Part shown: piece after piece, positions 60,612 to 64,000 of the stretch
Position numbering within the stretch: the first letter of the stretch is position 1
How the letters are laid out: every line of letters starts with the position of its first letter
NCBI RefSeq assembly: GCF_023008405.1
Contig: NZ_CP095376.1
Coordinates: forward strand, 7,048,501-7,112,500
DNA from: Amycolatopsis sp. FBCC-B4732
GTDB lineage: Bacteria > Actinomycetota > Actinomycetes > Mycobacteriales > Pseudonocardiaceae
Direction of reading: 5' to 3'
DNA length: 64,000 nt
Notes under the pieces: model-generated
Database searches by the model: none
Told to the model about the DNA's origin: nothing
The model's input: the letters and a program-made list of their open reading frames with translations, nothing else
Made by a program: the position numbers and the translations under genes

Positions 60612-62309
60612 CTGACCGCAGAAATTCCCACAACCGAACAGACCCCCGCCGTCGCGCTGGAGCACAGCGAGACCGGCCCGGCCGCGCTCGACACCTCGCA
60701 CCCGCTGCAGGCGGGCGTCGAGGTCGAGCCCGAGAACCCGACCTTCGCGTCCTTCGGCGTCAAGCCGGAGATCGTCAAGGCCCTGGGCGAGGCCGGCATC
60801 GAGCGCACCTTTGCGATCCAGGAGCTCACCCTGCCGCTGGCGATGGCCGGCGACGACCTCATCGGCCAGGCCCGCACCGGCATGGGCAAGACGCTGGGCT
60901 TCGGCGTCCCGCTGCTGCACCGCGTGCAGGTGCCGGGCGACGGCACCCCACAGGTGCTGGTCGTGGTGCCGACCCGCGAGCTGTGCATCCAGGTCGCCAA
61001 CGACCTCAAGGGCGCCGGCAAGCACCTCGGCATCCGCACCCTGGCCATCTACGGCGGCCGCCCCTACGAGCCGCAGATCGAGGCCCTGCGCAAGGGCATC
61101 GACGTCGTGATCGGCACCCCGGGCCGCCTGCTCGACCTGGCCGAGCAGCAGCACCTGGTGCTCGGCAAGGTCCGCGGCCTGGTGCTGGACGAGGCCGACG
61201 AGATGCTGGACCTGGGCTTCCTGCCCGACATCGAGCGCATCCTCCGGATGGTGCCGGACGAGCGGCAGACCATGCTGTTCTCGGCCACCATGCCCGGCCC
61301 GATCATCACGCTGGCCCGCACGTTCCTGCGCCAGCCGACCCACATCCGCGCCGAAGAGAACGACGCGAGCGCGATCCACGAGCGCACCACCCAGTTCGTC
61401 TACCGGGCGCACTCGATGGACAAGCCCGAGGTCATCGCCCGCGTCCTGCAGGCCGAGGACCGCGGCCTGACGATGATCTTCAGCCGCACCAAGCGCACCG
61501 CGCAGAAGGTGGCCGACGACCTGGTCGAGCGCGGCTTCGCCGCCGCCGCCGTGCACGGTGACCTGGGCCAGGGCGCCCGCGAGCAGGCGCTGCGCGCGTT
61601 CCGCTCCGGCAAGGTCGACGTCCTGGTCGCGACCGACGTCGCCGCCCGCGGCATCGACATCGACGACGTCACGCACGTCATCAACTACCAGTGCCCGGAC
61701 GACGAGAAGACCTACGTCCACCGCATCGGCCGCACCGGCCGCGCGGGCCGGACCGGCGTCGCCGTCACGCTCGTCGACTGGGACGAGATGCCGCGCTGGA
61801 AGCTGATCTCGGACACCCTCGGCCTCGACAAGCCGGAGCCGGTGGAGACGTACTCGTCGTCGCCGCACCTGTTCGAGGACCTGGGCATCCCGGAGGGCAC
61901 GAAGGGCCGGCTGCCGCTGGCCAACCGCACCCGCGCGGGCCTGGCCGCCGAGGAGGAAGAGGACCTGGGCGGCAAGAAGCGCGGCCCGCGTGGCCGGGGC
62001 AAGGCCGGCGAGGCCGCTCCGGAAGAAGCGCCGCGCAAGCGCGCCCGCGCCCCGCGCAAGCGCACCCGCGGTGGTTCGCGGGCGGCCGAGGCGATCGAGT
62101 CCGCGGACAACGCCGCCACGTCCTCGGAAGACGCTCCCGCCGGCGAGGGGCGGAGCCGTTCGCGGCGCCGCACCCGCACCGGCAACGCCCCGGAAGCGAC
62201 CGGCCCGGCCGTCGAGAAGGAAGCCGGCGAGAACGCCGAGCGCCCCGCTCGTCGGCGCCGCCGTCGCCGCCCGGCGGCCACGTCTGATACACCTGCGTCG
62301 GCAGACTGA
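60612..62309 (+). CDS. rhlE: DEAD-box RNA helicase, RhlE type
   Basis: This helicase of about 565 residues shows the Q motif (FAIQELTLPLA), motif I ARTGMGKT, PTRELCIQ, motif II DEAD, SAT and HRIGRTGRAGR. An Arg/Lys/Ala-rich C-terminal tail with RKRARAPRKR-like blocks binds RNA. There is no in-frame ATG or GTG before the core; the only TTG (60396) would add 72 odd residues. CTG at 60612, with AGAGAGG about eight bases upstream, is the best start. It unwinds structured RNA in ribosome assembly or mRNA decay, often at low temperature. M. tuberculosis rhlE (Rv3211) is syntenic. Confidence 0.88.
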   Translation: MTAEIPTTEQTPAVALEHSETGPAALDTSHPLQAGVEVEPENPTFASFGVKPEIVKALGEAGIERTFAIQELTLPLAMAGDDLIGQARTGMGKTLGFGVPLLHRVQVPGDGTPQVLVVVPTRELCIQVANDLKGAGKHLGIRTLAIYGGRPYEPQIEALRKGIDVVIGTPGRLLDLAEQQHLVLGKVRGLVLDEADEMLDLGFLPDIERILRMVPDERQTMLFSATMPGPIITLARTFLRQPTHIRAEENDASAIHERTTQFVYRAHSMDKPEVIARVLQAEDRGLTMIFSRTKRTAQKVADDLVERGFAAAAVHGDLGQGAREQALRAFRSGKVDVLVATDVAARGIDIDDVTHVINYQCPDDEKTYVHRIGRTGRAGRTGVAVTLVDWDEMPRWKLISDTLGLDKPEPVETYSSSPHLFEDLGIPEGTKGRLPLANRTRAGLAAEEEEDLGGKKRGPRGRGKAGEAAPEEAPRKRARAPRKRTRGGSRAAEAIESADNAATSSEDAPAGEGRSRSRRRTRTGNAPEATGPAVEKEAGENAERPARRRRRRRPAATSDTPASAD

Positions 62310-62333
62310 GGCCTACGCACGGGGGTCGGGTAA

Positions 62334-63677
62334 GTGAGCGAAGACGAGAAGGCGCCCGAGAGCGCGCCTGAACCGGTCGAGCCCGCGGAAGAACCGGCCC
62401 CCGAGTACGGCTCCGAAGACGTCCTCGAGGACGTTCCCGCACCCGCGCCCGCTCCGCGCGTCAAGGCACGTCGTTCGCCTTGGAACCGCGGACGGGACCG
62501 GGTGCTCGCCGCGGGTCTCGCGGTGGCCGTGGTGGCGGTCGCGCTGGTCATCGGCGCGACCAGCGACAGCGCGGCCACCGACCACACCGAGGCGGCCCCG
62601 CCCCCGCCGTTGCCCGCGGCCCCGGACAAGGTGCCGGGCTCGCTGGCGGAGCTGTGGAGCGCCCGCAGCGGCGCGACCCCGGTCCCGGTGGTGGCGGGTG
62701 ACGCGGTGGCCACGGCCGACGGCGGCGAGGTCGCCGCCCGCGACCCGCTCACCGGCCAGATCCGCTGGCACTACGCGCGTGACCGGCAGCTCTGCACGAT
62801 GAACGAGACGTGGGGGCGGCTGAACGCCGTCTACCACAAGGACGTCAACTGCAGTGAAGTGACGCAGCTGGACCCGGCCACGGGCCGGATCACGGCGCAG
62901 CGCAACGGCAACGCCGAGCTGGGCACGCAGCTGGTCAGCGACGGCTCCCACGTGACGGCGACGGGCAAGAAGCTCCTCGACACCTGGCGCGACGACCTCG
63001 TGAAGAGCGCCGAGTACGGCGAGGTCCCGGCGCTGGTCAACGCGGGCAAGCAACCGCGCACGGGCTGCACGTACGGCACGGTGGCGGCGTCGTCGGGCAA
63101 GGTCGGCGTGATCGAGCGCTGCCCGGGCGACCCGGCCGACCGCCTGACGGTCTACAAGGCGGCCCCGGAGAAGGACGACGAACCCCAGGTCAGCTTCAGT
63201 TCGGTGCTGGCGGGCAAGCGCGCCCGCGTGGTCGCGATGTCGGGCGAGCTGACGGCGGTGGTGCTGCCGGACCAGAAGCTCCTGGTGACGTACAACGGCG
63301 ACGGCACCCAGCGCGCGGCATATCCCCTGGACGTCCCGCCTTCGGACCTGGCCCAAGACCCGCCGGCGGGCGTCGAGGCGACCACCCGGACGGCGGCGAA
63401 CGTGTACTGGTTCAGCGGCTCGAAGGTGCTGGCCCTGTCCCGCGACGACCTGTCCCCCCGCTGGACGCTGGGCAGCGCGATGGGCCCGGGCATCACGTTC
63501 GCGAACCAGCTGGTCATCCCCATCAAGGGCGGCCTGGCGGTGCTGAACGAAAACGACGGCTCGACGATCCGGACGGTCGGCGTCGACCGCCGCGGCTACA
63601 CCGGAGCAGTCCGCCTGGGTGCGGCCGGGCCGGTGCTGCTGGAGGAGCGCGGGGACACGCTGACCGCGCTCAAGTGA
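62334..63677 (+). CDS. Membrane-anchored PQQ-like beta-propeller protein (Rv3212 type)
   Basis: This 447-residue protein has an acidic Pro/Glu N-terminus, one membrane helix (RVLAAGLAVAVVAVALVIGA) and an extracellular part of repeated beta blades (GDAVATADGGEVAARDPLTGQIRWHY; QLVIPIKGGLAVLNENDGSTI). Its Cys residues probably form disulfides. No enzyme motif is seen. The GTG start is 25 bases after the helicase stop, so they may be co-transcribed, as Rv3211-Rv3212 are adjacent. Confidence 0.83.
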   Translation: MSEDEKAPESAPEPVEPAEEPAPEYGSEDVLEDVPAPAPAPRVKARRSPWNRGRDRVLAAGLAVAVVAVALVIGATSDSAATDHTEAAPPPPLPAAPDKVPGSLAELWSARSGATPVPVVAGDAVATADGGEVAARDPLTGQIRWHYARDRQLCTMNETWGRLNAVYHKDVNCSEVTQLDPATGRITAQRNGNAELGTQLVSDGSHVTATGKKLLDTWRDDLVKSAEYGEVPALVNAGKQPRTGCTYGTVAASSGKVGVIERCPGDPADRLTVYKAAPEKDDEPQVSFSSVLAGKRARVVAMSGELTAVVLPDQKLLVTYNGDGTQRAAYPLDVPPSDLAQDPPAGVEATTRTAANVYWFSGSKVLALSRDDLSPRWTLGSAMGPGITFANQLVIPIKGGLAVLNENDGSTIRTVGVDRRGYTGAVRLGAAGPVLLEERGDTLTALK

Positions 63678-64000
63678 GCCAGAAGAGGGTCACCGCGGAG
63701 GCGGCGAAGAGGACGACGGCGATGCCTGCCCCGGCGGCCGCTGGACCGTTCCGCCGGTCGGCGACACGCTGGGCGAGCAGGGCGAGGGCCGCGGCGATGG
63801 GGTGGCCGACGAGGAGCGTCGCCCCGGGGCCCGGAGCGCCGGTGTAGAGACAGACGCCGGCGACGACCAGGACGCCGAGGGCGAGCACGGTCAGGCCGGC
63901 GGCGAGGGAGCCGGTGAGGCCTCGCCACCAGCGCCCACGTTCTTTCGCCGGGGCGGTGGTTTCTGCCGCCTCGGGTTCCGGTTCGATGGCCTCCGACGTG
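63670..64000 (-). CDS. Small membrane protein, 5' end outside window
   Basis: The visible 109 residues begin in an acidic Glu/Pro/Ala stretch. After RWWRGL come three hydrophobic helices (LTVLALGVLVVAGVCLY; LLVGHPIAAALALLA; AGIAVVLFAASAVTLFWL) and the stop. It overlaps the end of the convergent gene by eight bases. The start lies beyond the window. The family is not recognised; four or fewer membrane segments are expected. Confidence 0.7.
   Translation of the reverse strand, partial: TSEAIEPEPEAAETTAPAKERGRWWRGLTGSLAAGLTVLALGVLVVAGVCLYTGAPGPGATLLVGHPIAAALALLAQRVADRRNGPAAAGAGIAVVLFAASAVTLFWLT

Overview
The window is high-GC actinobacterial chromosome, most likely Amycolatopsis or a close Pseudonocardiales relative. 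Reasons: strong G/C at third codon positions, many GTG starts and ATGA/GTGA overlaps, a nitrate-assimilation operon in the order I recall for Amycolatopsis mediterranei, and a gene backbone in the same order as Mycobacterium tuberculosis Rv3200c-Rv3212 (compared from memory). I see no rRNA, tRNA, CRISPR array, prophage or insertion sequence.

Layout. 1-5,712: an amino-sugar/chitosan-oligosaccharide operon of the csnR-K type (ROK repressor, binding lipoprotein, two permeases, GH4 hydrolase cut by the window edge), all on the minus strand. 5,834-10,071: two tiny coupled genes, NudC and a pair of M16 peptidase subunits. 10,081-13,436: two DUF2207 membrane proteins in tandem. 13,541-25,698: an envelope block (RDD, SpoIIM-like, DUF58, MoxR ATPase, DUF4350, DUF4129 and a multi-pass membrane protein). 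It is bracketed by two paralogous HEYGHH zinc peptidases and interrupted by a lower-GC RelA/SpoT-domain gene and a secreted lectin-like protein. 25,946-35,359: a potassium channel, small membrane proteins, the AdnA-AdnB helicase-nuclease and an alkyltransferase-like protein.

35,388-49,895 looks like an accessory insertion into the Rv3204-Rv3205c interval. It holds a siderophore-interacting protein with an iron box on its start codon, a HemD-like/WYL-regulator pair, DUF3224, an AlkZ-like protein, a DUF4097 protein, the nitrate/nitrite assimilation operon with a candidate GlnR site, and a frameshifted gene. 50,016-55,295 returns to the backbone: TIGR02569 kinase-like protein, MoeZ, DUF3152, an alpha/beta hydrolase and TetR. 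55,363-58,792 is a second insertion: hydrolase, AurF-like diiron oxygenase, TetR, DUF4873 and a split-barrel oxidoreductase. 58,861-64,000 holds a tandem-repeat spacer, then DUF3107, a ferritin-like protein, a DEAD-box helicase that seems to start at CTG, an Rv3212-like protein and a partial membrane protein.

Three layers of small repeats lie over the genes: compound palindromes, two of which share a GCTTTG..CAAAGC core; 13-bp GTCCA-like near-palindromes scattered inside genes; and a roughly 185-bp tandem repeat that starts from terminator sequence. The least expected signals are the palindrome family, the RelA/SpoT orphan, the HemD/WYL pair and the helicase start.
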